64,000 bases of DNA from Acidobacteriaceae bacterium (GTDB taxonomy: Bacteria > Acidobacteriota > Terriglobia > Terriglobales > Acidobacteriaceae), in contig JAOAPN010000008.1 in NCBI GenBank assembly GCA_025462885.1, positions 62,001 to 126,000 of the forward strand, in the 5' to 3' direction. Of this stretch, positions 35,179-44,113 are shown piece after piece. The translations under genes were made by a program, and so were the position numbers. The notes below the pieces were generated by a model. That model was given only the letters and a program-made list of their open reading frames with translations. It did no database searches and was not told the origin of the DNA. Positions within the stretch are counted from its first letter, which is position 1. The number at the start of each line of letters is the position of its first letter.

Positions 35179-38100
35179 ATGATATTTTTCCGAACTATTC
35201 GTAGTACGAGTCCACGTATGCGCTACGAGCATATAATTTCGCGGCTGCGTAGCGCTCTCTCGCTTATATTGCTTACGCTTGTCTTCTCCACGTTGTATTC
35301 AGCTTCTGAGGCTTCCGCACAAAGCGCCGCTGCATTACCTGGTCCTCCTGCACAAACACCGAACGATTCTTTAGTTGTCAACGATATTGTTCCTGTCGGC
35401 TCATGCTTTGCCCTTGTCCCATGCACCTTCCGGATGCATGACTTCAAGACAAATTTTGATGGCACATCACTCACATCTGCGGACACAGCCCAGCTCGAGC
35501 CTAGACCTTGGTGCTTCCCGACGTTTTGCAATATCCAATACGATTATGCCCGCCTTCCTCAGAGTGATGGTGCCTATTCGCTAGGCTCGCCTGGAGTTGG
35601 AACCATAGGCAATGGCATTACCATCGGCCTGAGGATACTCGTAAATCAACGAAATGACGACAATCAAAGAGGGACGATCATCGCGATGCCCGGTGTTTTT
35701 GAGATAGAGACTATCGGTCCACGTTGGGGTACATTCGTTCATCAGGATAACGGGTACGAACTGACACCGTGGGAGCCTTACGACTATCCAGGGTATTTCG
35801 ATGTCTTTGAAGACATATATTATACCTTTACCAAGGATGGCAGAGTTCGAATAGACAAGTTCACTCCATATCACTTTCCTAATGATTTTTCTAAGACCAG
35901 CTACATTTGGGAGGAATCTATAAACGATTCTGGCTGGCCCTTCAGTTTTGCTGGTTCAACACAACAGTTCGTCCACGCTGGGCCCATGTACTGGGGATCA
36001 ACCCACGTTGGTTCTCAGTCGGCAGTCGATGCCTTAAGTGAACTTCTCATTTTCAAGCAAGCACTCACTAACGATCAAATGATCGATCAGGAGAACTTTT
36101 ACCACCCATCCAATGGACAACTCGCGGATAGTATGTCCCCTTGCAACACCGGCAATTGGATAAACAGTGGAATTGTGCAGACACCTTGTGGACCGGCTGG
36201 GGACGGTCACATACCTTCGCCGCCCCCAAACGATGGAGTTGGATACAGCGAACCGATAATTCAGACACTGCCTCCTTCAGGGAGTAACGATCTCCCTACG
36301 GCACCACCGGCGCCACAGCCAGGAGACACGTACAATTTTCCTGCATCCTCCTCTTCGACTTTCACGGTCAGTGCAGGCGCGACGACGTTTACGGCAACCC
36401 AGCCCAATGACTCGGTGGCGACCTATGTCTGGGAAGACGGCGGTGGCCAACCTGGGGAATGGTTGACCAGCGCGAATGGCAGTACGTTAGACCATGCACT
36501 CGAATTTGTTCCGGTAGCCAACTATGCGGGCGTTTCACCATCTACAACCATTACCGTGAATTCGGGTACCACCCATCAGACGATCGATGGCTTCGGTGGC
36601 GCCATGACCGATTCGGCAGCCTCCCTGATCCTGGGCTCCCCGAATAGGAACACGATCATGGACACTCTCTTCGGGACCGATACGAACGGAGGAGGGTTGA
36701 CTATCGTCCGCTCTCCCATGGGCTCCAGCGACATGATGGCCGACCCCAATGACCTTCATACGTATGAGGACACTCCGGGGAACTTTTCAGTGACAGCACA
36801 ACCCAGCGATAATCGGCAGATCGCCGCCCTCCAGCAGGCGAAGCAGCTTGCCGGCAGCAACTTCAAACTACTGGGAACTCCCTGGACCGCGCCAGGATGG
36901 ATGAAGAATGACGGCACCCTATTACCTGCGCAGTGCGGCTCGGATGCAAATGAGTTCAACGTATTTGCTCATACGCAGGACTATGTGAACTATTTCACAA
37001 ACTACATCAACGCTTACAGCTCCTTAGGATTGACGCCCTGGATGGTCTCCATGCAGAACGAGCCGGAGAACTGCCAGACCTCAATGCCCACAACACAGTT
37101 TTCTCCCTTTGATGAGGTAACCCTCGGACAAGCGATGAAGGGCAAACTGCCCAACGGCGTCAAAGTGCTTGGCTGGGACCATAACTGGAACGACGAACAC
37201 TTCGTCGACACCATCACTAGCAACAATAGCGTCGACGCGGTGGGCTACCATTGCTACGACGGCACGAATTACAACGACCAGACCCAGGCCGTGCCCACGT
37301 ACTTCACCGAGTGCACAGGATTTACCACGGGAAATGCGAACGTCGCTACGAATCTTGCATGGGAAGTATCAAACAATATAATGGGACCGCTGCGTTATGG
37401 TTCGAAGGGTTCGATTTATTGGAGCCTTGCGCAAGACCCGAACGGAAACCCACATTATGGCGGGGGCGCTGCATGCAAGACCTGCCGCGGCATGATCACA
37501 GTCAACTCCGACGGAAGCTTTGTTCCCAGCCAGGATTACTACTACTGGGCGCAATTCTCTAAGTTCGTCGCTCCCGGTGCGGTTCGTGTTGACTCCAACA
37601 ATGTGGGCCCCCTATCAACGGTTGCGTTCCACAAAGGAACCACCAATGTGCTAGTGGTACTGAACTCGGTGCAAGCCCAAGCCAACGGAGGCAATGCCGG
37701 CTCGGACGGGCGGGATCTGCGTGGCCACATGCTCCAGTGGAACGGGGATACCCACGCCCAAAAGACCGCATGGCTTGTCGGCGCGGATGGCCACCGCCGC
37801 TGGATTCCAGACGGAAGTACGTTCAACTGCCTGAAATTCGATGCCGGGATGCAAGGTCCTGACGACGAAGCCTCCGGTGCCCTGGACAAGTATCTTAACC
37901 TGGACAACGTCTGGGCAACATGTGGATCTGAACTTATGGGAACCAACAGCGAGCTTGAGGAAAAGACGTATCTTAAGTCGGCTGGGGGAGCCCGGTTGAC
38001 GCTGACTGGATCATCTCTGGGCGCTTCCGATTCCGCGGCCCTAAATAATTGGGCAATTGCGGGACAAGGGGGAACGGGAAATCGTCTTATCCTTCGTGCC

Positions 38101-38805
38101 GATGGAAACCTCGTTTGGTACAACGGAGAGATCCCGTATAACGAAGTCTGGTCCTCCAATACTTCAGGCTCGGGAGCAAAATATTTTGTTCTCCGAGATG
38201 AGGGCTCAATCGCACTGTTCGATGCGAACAATAAAGAAGTGTGGAATCGGGGATTACCAAATCCAGCCGTGTATCACGGCAAGATCGTGCAGTGGGACCA
38301 GGACTCGGCTGCCCAGAAAAGTTCATGGTTGGTAGGGTTTGATGGGAATCGTCGTTGGATCCCTGATCTTCCCACATTCCAATGCCTCACGGCGGCGGGT
38401 CATGGAAACTCCCTGAGCGTGACCAATGACACACTCAATAAACTGCCAAATCTAGAAAACGTGTGGGCGACTTGCGGCGGCACTCAGATCGGCCCCAATG
38501 GCTCACTTGGGTTTGGCGCCAACCTTACCTCAGGTAGTTATAAGCTGGTTCTCCAGACCGACGGCAACCTGGTTGAATACAACGGAACCACCCCGGTCTG
38601 GGCCACCAACACTTCCGGTAGCAGCAGTGCCGAGCTCAGACTTCAAACCGACGGCAATCTCGTCCTTTACGACGCTAATGGCACAGCTCATTGGGCCACA
38701 AATACGCAAAACAGCACGCCTGGCTGGCTCATCCTGAGCAACACCGGAACTTTAAACCTCTATAACGGCTCAGGTGCACTGGTCTGGAGCAACAATGTGA
38801 ATTGA
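35179..38805 (+). CDS. Large secreted GH30-like glycosidase with duplicated C-terminal lectin modules
   Basis: The start ATG 35179 has GAGG at 35168-35171; an earlier TTG at 35167 is less likely. Residues 1-55 hold the export signal. Residues ~60-320 look like a LamG-type beta domain. A Pro/Thr-rich linker leads to the GH30 catalytic region (IDGFGGAMTDSAASLI, GTPWTAPGWMKN), with likely acid/base Glu628 in MQNEPE and nucleophile Glu711 in YFTECTG. The C-terminus repeats a pair of units: an RRWIPDG module, in which a conserved Cys lies after the motif and again in VWATCG, then a bulb-lectin-like unit (GNRLILRADGNLVWYNG; YKLVLQTDGNLVEYNG). GH30 enzymes act on beta-glucosyl or beta-xylosyl linkages; the target here is unknown. 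Confidence 0.85.
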   Translation: MIFFRTIRSTSPRMRYEHIISRLRSALSLILLTLVFSTLYSASEASAQSAAALPGPPAQTPNDSLVVNDIVPVGSCFALVPCTFRMHDFKTNFDGTSLTSADTAQLEPRPWCFPTFCNIQYDYARLPQSDGAYSLGSPGVGTIGNGITIGLRILVNQRNDDNQRGTIIAMPGVFEIETIGPRWGTFVHQDNGYELTPWEPYDYPGYFDVFEDIYYTFTKDGRVRIDKFTPYHFPNDFSKTSYIWEESINDSGWPFSFAGSTQQFVHAGPMYWGSTHVGSQSAVDALSELLIFKQALTNDQMIDQENFYHPSNGQLADSMSPCNTGNWINSGIVQTPCGPAGDGHIPSPPPNDGVGYSEPIIQTLPPSGSNDLPTAPPAPQPGDTYNFPASSSSTFTVSAGATTFTATQPNDSVATYVWEDGGGQPGEWLTSANGSTLDHALEFVPVANYAGVSPSTTITVNSGTTHQTIDGFGGAMTDSAASLILGSPNRNTIMDTLFGTDTNGGGLTIVRSPMGSSDMMADPNDLHTYEDTPGNFSVTAQPSDNRQIAALQQAKQLAGSNFKLLGTPWTAPGWMKNDGTLLPAQCGSDANEFNVFAHTQDYVNYFTNYINAYSSLGLTPWMVSMQNEPENCQTSMPTTQFSPFDEVTLGQAMKGKLPNGVKVLGWDHNWNDEHFVDTITSNNSVDAVGYHCYDGTNYNDQTQAVPTYFTECTGFTTGNANVATNLAWEVSNNIMGPLRYGSKGSIYWSLAQDPNGNPHYGGGAACKTCRGMITVNSDGSFVPSQDYYYWAQFSKFVAPGAVRVDSNNVGPLSTVAFHKGTTNVLVVLNSVQAQANGGNAGSDGRDLRGHMLQWNGDTHAQKTAWLVGADGHRRWIPDGSTFNCLKFDAGMQGPDDEASGALDKYLNLDNVWATCGSELMGTNSELEEKTYLKSAGGARLTLTGSSLGASDSAALNNWAIAGQGGTGNRLILRADGNLVWYNGEIPYNEVWSSNTSGSGAKYFVLRDEGSIALFDANNKEVWNRGLPNPAVYHGKIVQWDQDSAAQKSSWLVGFDGNRRWIPDLPTFQCLTAAGHGNSLSVTNDTLNKLPNLENVWATCGGTQIGPNGSLGFGANLTSGSYKLVLQTDGNLVEYNGTTPVWATNTSGSSSAELRLQTDGNLVLYDANGTAHWATNTQNSTPGWLILSNTGTLNLYNGSGALVWSNNVN

Positions 38806-39126
38806 TGATGCCGGCGTGCCGGCGGCGACAGAATAAGCTGCAGCTCGTCCATGTGCAGCCGTCAAGGACCCGTGGGAGGTGGAAAGCATTCTCTGCTTTG
38901 CACCTCCCGCAATTTTTGCGGGTAGAGTCGATCAACAGACCCCCTGAGAGAGTGATTCCCAGTGATACCCCACTGGGGCCCAAAGAATTGAAGGATCTTT
39001 ACCTGCTATTCACAGATTGCCAAAAGGAACCGTGGGACTGCTCCTGCTGACCGTCAGGTTGACGGCGCCGTTCATCAGAGCGCAATAATGGGTGGCTAGG
39101 CTGAGGAAGCCGCAATATGGTCTCCT
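38806..39126. other. Intergenic region before the TolB-type regulator (copy B of the repeat)
   Basis: It holds the right copy of the 330-bp diverged repeat (38928-39253). Just before it, GGGAGGTGGAAAG...CTTTGCACCTCCCGC (about 38873-38910) forms an imperfect hairpin with GGAGGTG/CACCTCC, possibly the terminator of the GH30 gene. A short peptide frame ending at 39050 contains DLYLLFT, also found in copy A. Confidence 0.5.
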
Positions 39127-41388
39127 ATGGCGTTCACCGCGGTCACCGAAATTGCAACACAGCCCAATCGTGCGCTCTCATCCGAAGATTTTTCTTCGGC
39201 AGGCGAGTTGCGCCCGAAGCTCAACCCAGAGTTGGTTCGTGCTCAGCTTGAACGGGTCCTTAGCTCCGCTCTCTTTAAGACCTCTACAAAACTTTCCAGT
39301 TTTCTCCGGTACGTGACGGAGACCGTCCTCGAGGGACGGTCCGACGATATTAAGGAGACCTCGATTGGTGTCGCGGTCTACGGTAGAACGCCAACCTATG
39401 ACCCCAAACTCGACACCGTCGTTCGGAGTGAGGCACGGAGGCTTCGGAGCAAGCTGGATCGATACTTCGATGAGGAGGGATCTCTCGACTCGATTCGAAT
39501 TTCTCTCCCGAAAGGAGGATATGTACCGCTATTCGAGGCGGTCGCCACTCCTCCTTCCGTGGTCGACAACGACCTCCAACTCAAGGAAGTACCGGCTCAA
39601 GTTGCAGCCAGTCCCAATATTGAGATTCGAGCCAAAGGGCGGAACAGGTCGCTGATTGTTGTTTCGCTCCTCTCAGTCTGTCTTGCTCTGGGGATAAGCG
39701 GGTTGCTGTTCCATAGAACATCGAGCCACTGGAGTGCTGCCTCGCATATCAGCCCATTAACATCCTTCCCAGGAGAGTCCTACCAACCCAGCATTTCGCC
39801 GAACGGAAAGTCTGTTGCTTTTAGTTGGAACAACGGAGGCAGCAGCTACAGCATCTACGTGCTCCAGCAGGGCGGAAAACCGCTCCGAATCACGGCCAGC
39901 TCCGGATCAGATATTCACCCCGTATGGTCCCCGGATGGCGGCTCACTCGCCTTCCTCCGAGTGTCAGGCGCTACCGCTCAGGTCATGATGATGTCTTTTC
40001 CAGGTGGGGCCGAAAAGGAGTTGTTCGCCCTGCGGAGCGGTCGCCCATGGGGTGAAGATCAACTGGGTATCAGGAACGATACGGGACCGAGTTGGTCAGC
40101 CGATGGGAAAGGTCTCATCGTATCTGACACCTCCCCTTCTGGTCGCGGTCTAGGCTTATATCGATTCGATCTCAACACTCGCGATTTCATTTCGCTAACG
40201 CACCCCGCTTCCGACGAACGCGATCTGAATCCCTCTCTTTCCTCTGACGGAAGATGGCTCGCCTATGCGCGCTTCTCAAGTTACGACTCGTCTGATGTTT
40301 TCGTGAGTTCATTGACAGATCACAAGGAACTGCGACTCACCGCAGACCTTATGGATATTCAGGGACTTGCTTGGAGCGCGGACAGCCGCGAGATCGTCTT
40401 CTCTTCCAATCGGTACGGAGCCTATGGCTTGTGGGCGGTCAACCTCGATGGAAGCGGACCTGCTCCTATCCCTACGACGGGCGAATCGGCGATCCAGCCG
40501 GCGGTTTCTCGCGATGGCAGGTTCCTCGTTTACGCCGACTCCGCCCTTCGTTCTGAAATTTTAAAAATCAACCTTGAACAAACGGGCTCCGCTGCGGCTC
40601 CGCTCAGCATTGCCCCATCGACAAGGCGGAGCCATAGCGCGCAATTTTCTCCAGATGGCTCGAAGATCGCCTTTGTGTCGGATCGCAGCGGAAAATGGGA
40701 GCTCTGGCTATCGAATGCGGATGGAACTGAGACGAGTCAACTGACGACTTTTGGGGCTGCGTCCGTTGGCAGTCCTCGCTGGTCTCCGGACGGAAAGTCT
40801 ATTGCTTTCGATGCTCGTCCCAAAGGACATTCGGCGATTTTCGTCGCATCAGTGGATGGCCAGGTACTGCGCGATCTGAGCCCGAAAGACCAAGAAGAAA
40901 AACAACCCGCCTGGTCCCCGGACGGTCATTGGATTTACTTCGATTCGAACCGGGGCGGCTCCATGCAGCTTTGGAAGATGACGAACACCGGAACGGGAGC
41001 GACTCCTGTGCTGAAGTTCGCCGTTACAGATCCTCGCGTATCTGCCGATGGCAATTCGCTTTTCTACACGGATGGCACGGAGGGGCTGTGGCAGATGGGA
41101 TTCGATGGGCGGCCTGCTGTGCAGGTTCCTGGCCTTGAGCATGGCCGGTTTGGTCGCCTTTGGTTTGTTTCTGACAGAGGGATTTACTACGTCAACATCG
41201 ACGGGGACCGATCCAAGCTCATGCTTTATGATTTTCGTTCCAAAATGACCCGTCCAGTGCTCACGTTGCCACGCGATCCACTGATGGGGTATCCGAGTCT
41301 CTCTTATTCCACAGTAAGCAATTCGATCTTGTTCGCCACCAAAGAAGATCCACGTAGCGATCTCGTCATGATCGGTTTCACTCGTTGA
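39127..41388 (+). CDS. Membrane-anchored regulator with TolB/WD40-like propeller
   Basis: A 753-residue protein. Residues ~35-140 form a domain conserved in acidobacteria (LERVLSSALFKTSTKLSSFL, GRTPTYDPKLDTVVRSEARR, ISLPKGGYVPLFE), probably DNA-binding, as the basic helices and winged-helix-like end suggest. A transmembrane helix (SLIVVSLLSVCLALGISGLLF) follows at about 177-198. The rest is a TolB/PD40 propeller with repeated WSPDG motifs (VWSPDGGSLAF, RWSPDGKSIAF, AWSPDGHWIYF). The layout resembles CadC-like regulators, with an outside propeller that senses a ligand. A decayed copy of its start at 33.2 kb shows that it was duplicated. The target genes are not known. Confidence 0.8.
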   Translation: MAFTAVTEIATQPNRALSSEDFSSAGELRPKLNPELVRAQLERVLSSALFKTSTKLSSFLRYVTETVLEGRSDDIKETSIGVAVYGRTPTYDPKLDTVVRSEARRLRSKLDRYFDEEGSLDSIRISLPKGGYVPLFEAVATPPSVVDNDLQLKEVPAQVAASPNIEIRAKGRNRSLIVVSLLSVCLALGISGLLFHRTSSHWSAASHISPLTSFPGESYQPSISPNGKSVAFSWNNGGSSYSIYVLQQGGKPLRITASSGSDIHPVWSPDGGSLAFLRVSGATAQVMMMSFPGGAEKELFALRSGRPWGEDQLGIRNDTGPSWSADGKGLIVSDTSPSGRGLGLYRFDLNTRDFISLTHPASDERDLNPSLSSDGRWLAYARFSSYDSSDVFVSSLTDHKELRLTADLMDIQGLAWSADSREIVFSSNRYGAYGLWAVNLDGSGPAPIPTTGESAIQPAVSRDGRFLVYADSALRSEILKINLEQTGSAAAPLSIAPSTRRSHSAQFSPDGSKIAFVSDRSGKWELWLSNADGTETSQLTTFGAASVGSPRWSPDGKSIAFDARPKGHSAIFVASVDGQVLRDLSPKDQEEKQPAWSPDGHWIYFDSNRGGSMQLWKMTNTGTGATPVLKFAVTDPRVSADGNSLFYTDGTEGLWQMGFDGRPAVQVPGLEHGRFGRLWFVSDRGIYYVNIDGDRSKLMLYDFRSKMTRPVLTLPRDPLMGYPSLSYSTVSNSILFATKEDPRSDLVMIGFTR

Positions 41389-41490
41389 ACCACCAGTTCA
41401 GAAATCAGCTTCGAGTCCGCAGATTAGTTCCCGCAGATCGACTTTGCTGGACTGATGTAGAGAGTGCCTGTCCGCGGATTTCCTAAGTAA

Positions 41491-41823
41491 CTACATTATG
41501 GCCTTTCGGGATATTCCAATGGCCCAACGTCCTGAGAGCCGCTTCGCCACAATTGGCATATAGAAGCGGCCGTGGACCATGACCAAATCTCCATCTGCGG
41601 CAATCATGTCATGCTCATATTTCAACGTCGCTGGCAAGGACCGCACGAGTTCAAACAAGCCGTCGCGCCCTGGACCGATATGTGCGCTGTGTTGAATGTA
41701 GGTTGGCGACCAGAAGTGTTCTGCCGCGACGTAGTCCCGCTGGTTGAAGAGCGTTTCAAACGCTCTGAGTACAAGTTGTTTATTTTCTTCTAGCAGTGAT
41801 GACTTCCGATATGCCGACTTCAC
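41491..41823 (-). CDS. SnoaL/NTF2-like protein, probably 3'-truncated
   Basis: The 110-residue product starts well (ENKQLVLRAFETLFNQRDYVAA, HFWSPTYIQHSAHIGPGRDG) and carries the SnoaL core motif (DGDLVMVHGRF). After about residue 92 it leaves the family: related proteins go on with a domain ending in a His-Trp-Asp motif, which is missing here, and the tail (SGRWAIGISRKAIM) is unusual. It may be a decayed gene. Proteins of this family include small enzymes and binding proteins. The substrate is unknown. Confidence 0.55.
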   Translation of the reverse strand: MKSAYRKSSLLEENKQLVLRAFETLFNQRDYVAAEHFWSPTYIQHSAHIGPGRDGLFELVRSLPATLKYEHDMIAADGDLVMVHGRFYMPIVAKRLSGRWAIGISRKAIM

Positions 41824-41885
41824 ATTACCGGTCTGAACATCGAGTCGCTATGCTCAGACCGGTACATTACGAAGCGGCAGGCAGG

Positions 41886-42739
41886 TCAGAGAGACATGAC
41901 TCCCTTTGTAGACTGACCCTGTGCGGAATTTGAGAGTTCGGCCCACTGCTCCCACAGAGCGATCCGCGTCTGGTAGACGTTGCGCACACGAGGTAGCCCG
42001 GCGTTACCGATGAAGAGGCGTAGAGGCGGGGCTTCAGCATCGATAACCGCGAGAACCGCATCCGGTGTGGCACGTGGATCTCCCTGGTCCATGTTGGAGA
42101 TCATAGAGACCATCTGCTGACGTAGCGTTCCATAAGGTTCAAGTTCGGCGGAGACCTTCGCCGAAGTGGAGCTTCCAAACTCAGTGGCATAGGCACCAGG
42201 CTCCAGGATCGTGACCTTGATGCCAAACGCCTTGACCTCCTGCGCAAGGGATTCGTGCAGCGACTCGAAAGCCCACTTGGAGGCGCAGTAGAGGCCAAGC
42301 AGAGGGATCGCTGTCAAGCCAAGCATACTGGACACGCCAACAATGTGGCCGCTGCCCTGCCCTGCGCGCGCAGAAAGGGAAGCGCTGCCCGGATGACACG
42401 CAGTGTCCCAAAGACATTCGTGTCAAAGAGAGCGCGCACATCGTCCTCGCGAACCTCCTCGATCATTCCGACGAGCGAGTAGCCCGCATTATTGAGCACG
42501 ACGTCCAGGCGACCGAAGTGACCGTGTGCGGCCGCAACTGCTTGCATGACCTGCTCCGGATTGCTGACATCAAGAGCGAGCGGGAGGACACGATCACCGA
42601 AGCGCTCGGTGAGATCCGCTACGTCGGCGAGCTTGCGGGAAGTGGCAGCGACGAGGTCGCCGCGCTCAAGGGCAGCTTCTGCCCAGATGCGGCCGAAGCC
42701 ACGTGAAGCTCCGGTGATAAACCAAACTTTGTTTGCCAT
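41886..42739 (-). pseudogene. SDR oxidoreductase broken by a 5-bp duplication
   Basis: The N-terminal piece (42739 downward: KVWFITGASRGFGR, LNNAGYSLVG) and the C-terminal piece (to 41886: VSSMLGLTAIPLLGLYCASK, with YxxxK) are in different frames. Together they form a complete classical SDR. The break lies at 42352-42366, where CTGCC is present twice in tandem followed by CTGCG. Removing one 5-bp unit would restore the frame (RAQ-GSGHIVGVSS). AGGAG precedes the start codon at 42739. The broken gene is divergent from a TetR gene. Confidence 0.8.
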
Positions 42740-42761
42740 AAAGATCTCCTTGGAACGGATA

Positions 42762-42854
42762 TAAACAGTGTTAAGATTGAAGACGTAGTTATGCCTGATT
42801 GCTTGCCGGGACTCCCGGATTGAGAGTACCGTGCAATCTAAACAATGTAAAGAT
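42762..42854. promoter_or_regulatory. Direct repeats in the divergent SDR/TetR promoter region
   Basis: TAAACAGTGTTAAGAT (42762-42777) and TAAACAATGTAAAGAT (42839-42854) are 14/16 identical direct repeats, one next to each divergent gene start. They are likely binding sites of the TetR protein or of its rivals. The second overlaps the region just before the TetR start. Confidence 0.6.
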
Positions 42855-42865
42855 AGATGCTCCTT

Positions 42866-43471
42866 ATGGCGAAACGATCCACCTATCATCATGGAGATTT
42901 GCGGACGGCCTTAATTCAGGCGGCGGATGAAATCATCGCCGAAGGTGGCATCGAAGCCTTCACCCTTCGTGCTGCAGCGAAGCGTGCCGGGGTATCTCCC
43001 GCTGCGCCCACCCACCACTTTGGCAGCGTCAAGGGTTTGCTCACGGAAGTGGATTTGCTTGCGTTTGAGCGAGCGGGACGCTATCTCGACGAGATCGTGG
43101 AGACAAAGGATGCCACTAAGAACGTGCGCGCGCTGGGTCTCGCATTTGTGCGTTTCGCGGTCGAGAATCCGGGACACTTTCGCCTGATGTTCCGCGGCGA
43201 TCTGGTAGATCGCGACGACCCACGATATCCAGTGATTAGCCAGCGGCCGGCTTTGCGGTTAGGCAAGGCCGTGGCTGCGTATCATGGACGGCCCCACATC
43301 GATATGAAGCGCTTCGAAGATGCCGCGGAGGTCCTCGGAGGTTTCGCGACGATGCACGGACTCGCCCAGCTCGTGTTGGAAGGTAAGGCCTTAGTGTTTT
43401 TCAAGAAAACGGACGTCAAGGAATTCATCGAGGTTGACTTACCGCGAATCCTGAAGCGGATATATCCGTAA
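42866..43471 (+). CDS. TetR-family regulator
   Basis: A protein of about 201 residues (ATG 42866; an ATG at 42857 is possible). The HTH is clear: STYHHGDLRTALIQAADE, then AFTLRAAAKRAGVSPAA and PTHHFGSVKGLLTEVD. The C-terminal part has the pattern of the TetR_C_33 type regulators (HFRLMFRGDLVD). It is divergent from the broken SDR gene with shared repeats in between, a common regulator/target layout. The ligand is unknown. The frame is intact. Confidence 0.88.
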   Translation: MAKRSTYHHGDLRTALIQAADEIIAEGGIEAFTLRAAAKRAGVSPAAPTHHFGSVKGLLTEVDLLAFERAGRYLDEIVETKDATKNVRALGLAFVRFAVENPGHFRLMFRGDLVDRDDPRYPVISQRPALRLGKAVAAYHGRPHIDMKRFEDAAEVLGGFATMHGLAQLVLEGKALVFFKKTDVKEFIEVDLPRILKRIYP

Positions 43472-43766
43472 AGCGGATCCATTCTTCGAGCGATCGGTAA
43501 TGATAAACGCGCTTAGCGGAAGTAATGCGCTCAATATCTGGGCCGCCTCAACGAGCGCATTGGCTTGTTGGCAACAGTTGAAATAACTTGCGGTCTGTCC
43601 GTCATTCAAGAGGGACTGGTATAGAAATAGCCCCAATGCGATTGTCCTGCCCTAAGAAAAATGTGTTGCGGCAAGAAACATTTGAGCAAAGTACTGCGTA
43701 AAGCTCTTCTATGGACATTGCAAAGGAGAAGATGGTAGCTTCTTTGCAGTATCCAAAGGAGCAGGC
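43472..43766. other. Intergenic stretch before PadR
   Basis: 295 bp without a credible gene. AAAGGAG for PadR lies at its end. No repeat or terminator was seen that I would defend. Confidence 0.5.
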
Positions 43767-44111
43767 ATGGCGGCGGACAAATCCGAAGTTTTACAGGGAA
43801 CGCTGGATCTGATGATCCTCAAGACGCTCCAGGCATTGGGCCCGCTGCATGGCTTTGGCATTGCACGGCGCATCGAGCAGTTGAGCGAAGACGTGCTGAC
43901 GTTAAACGAGGGCACGGTGTATACGTCGCTGCTGCGGTTGCAGCAGAAGAGCTGGATTGCGAGTGAGTGGGGTGTCTCCGAGAACAACCGGCGCGCGCGG
44001 TTCTACAGCATTACCAAGCGCGGCATGAAGCAGCTTGTGGTCGAGACGGAAAACTGGGAGCGCATCGCGGCGGTGATTGGCCGCGTGCTTGCGCTTGAGG
44101 CAAAGGCTTAG
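43767..44111 (+). CDS. PadR-family transcriptional regulator
   Basis: A 114-residue winged-helix protein with the PadR start (VLQGTLDLMILKTLQALGP), the HGFGIARRIEQ motif and the LNEGTVYTSLLRLQQKSWI recognition region, followed by RRARFYSITKRGMKQL. The ATG follows AAAGGAG. It is separated by only 2 nt from the downstream permease gene. In acidobacteria PadR genes commonly sit directly before ADOP-type permeases and are thought to control them. Confidence 0.92.
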   Translation: MAADKSEVLQGTLDLMILKTLQALGPLHGFGIARRIEQLSEDVLTLNEGTVYTSLLRLQQKSWIASEWGVSENNRRARFYSITKRGMKQLVVETENWERIAAVIGRVLALEAKA

Positions 44112-44113
44112 TT

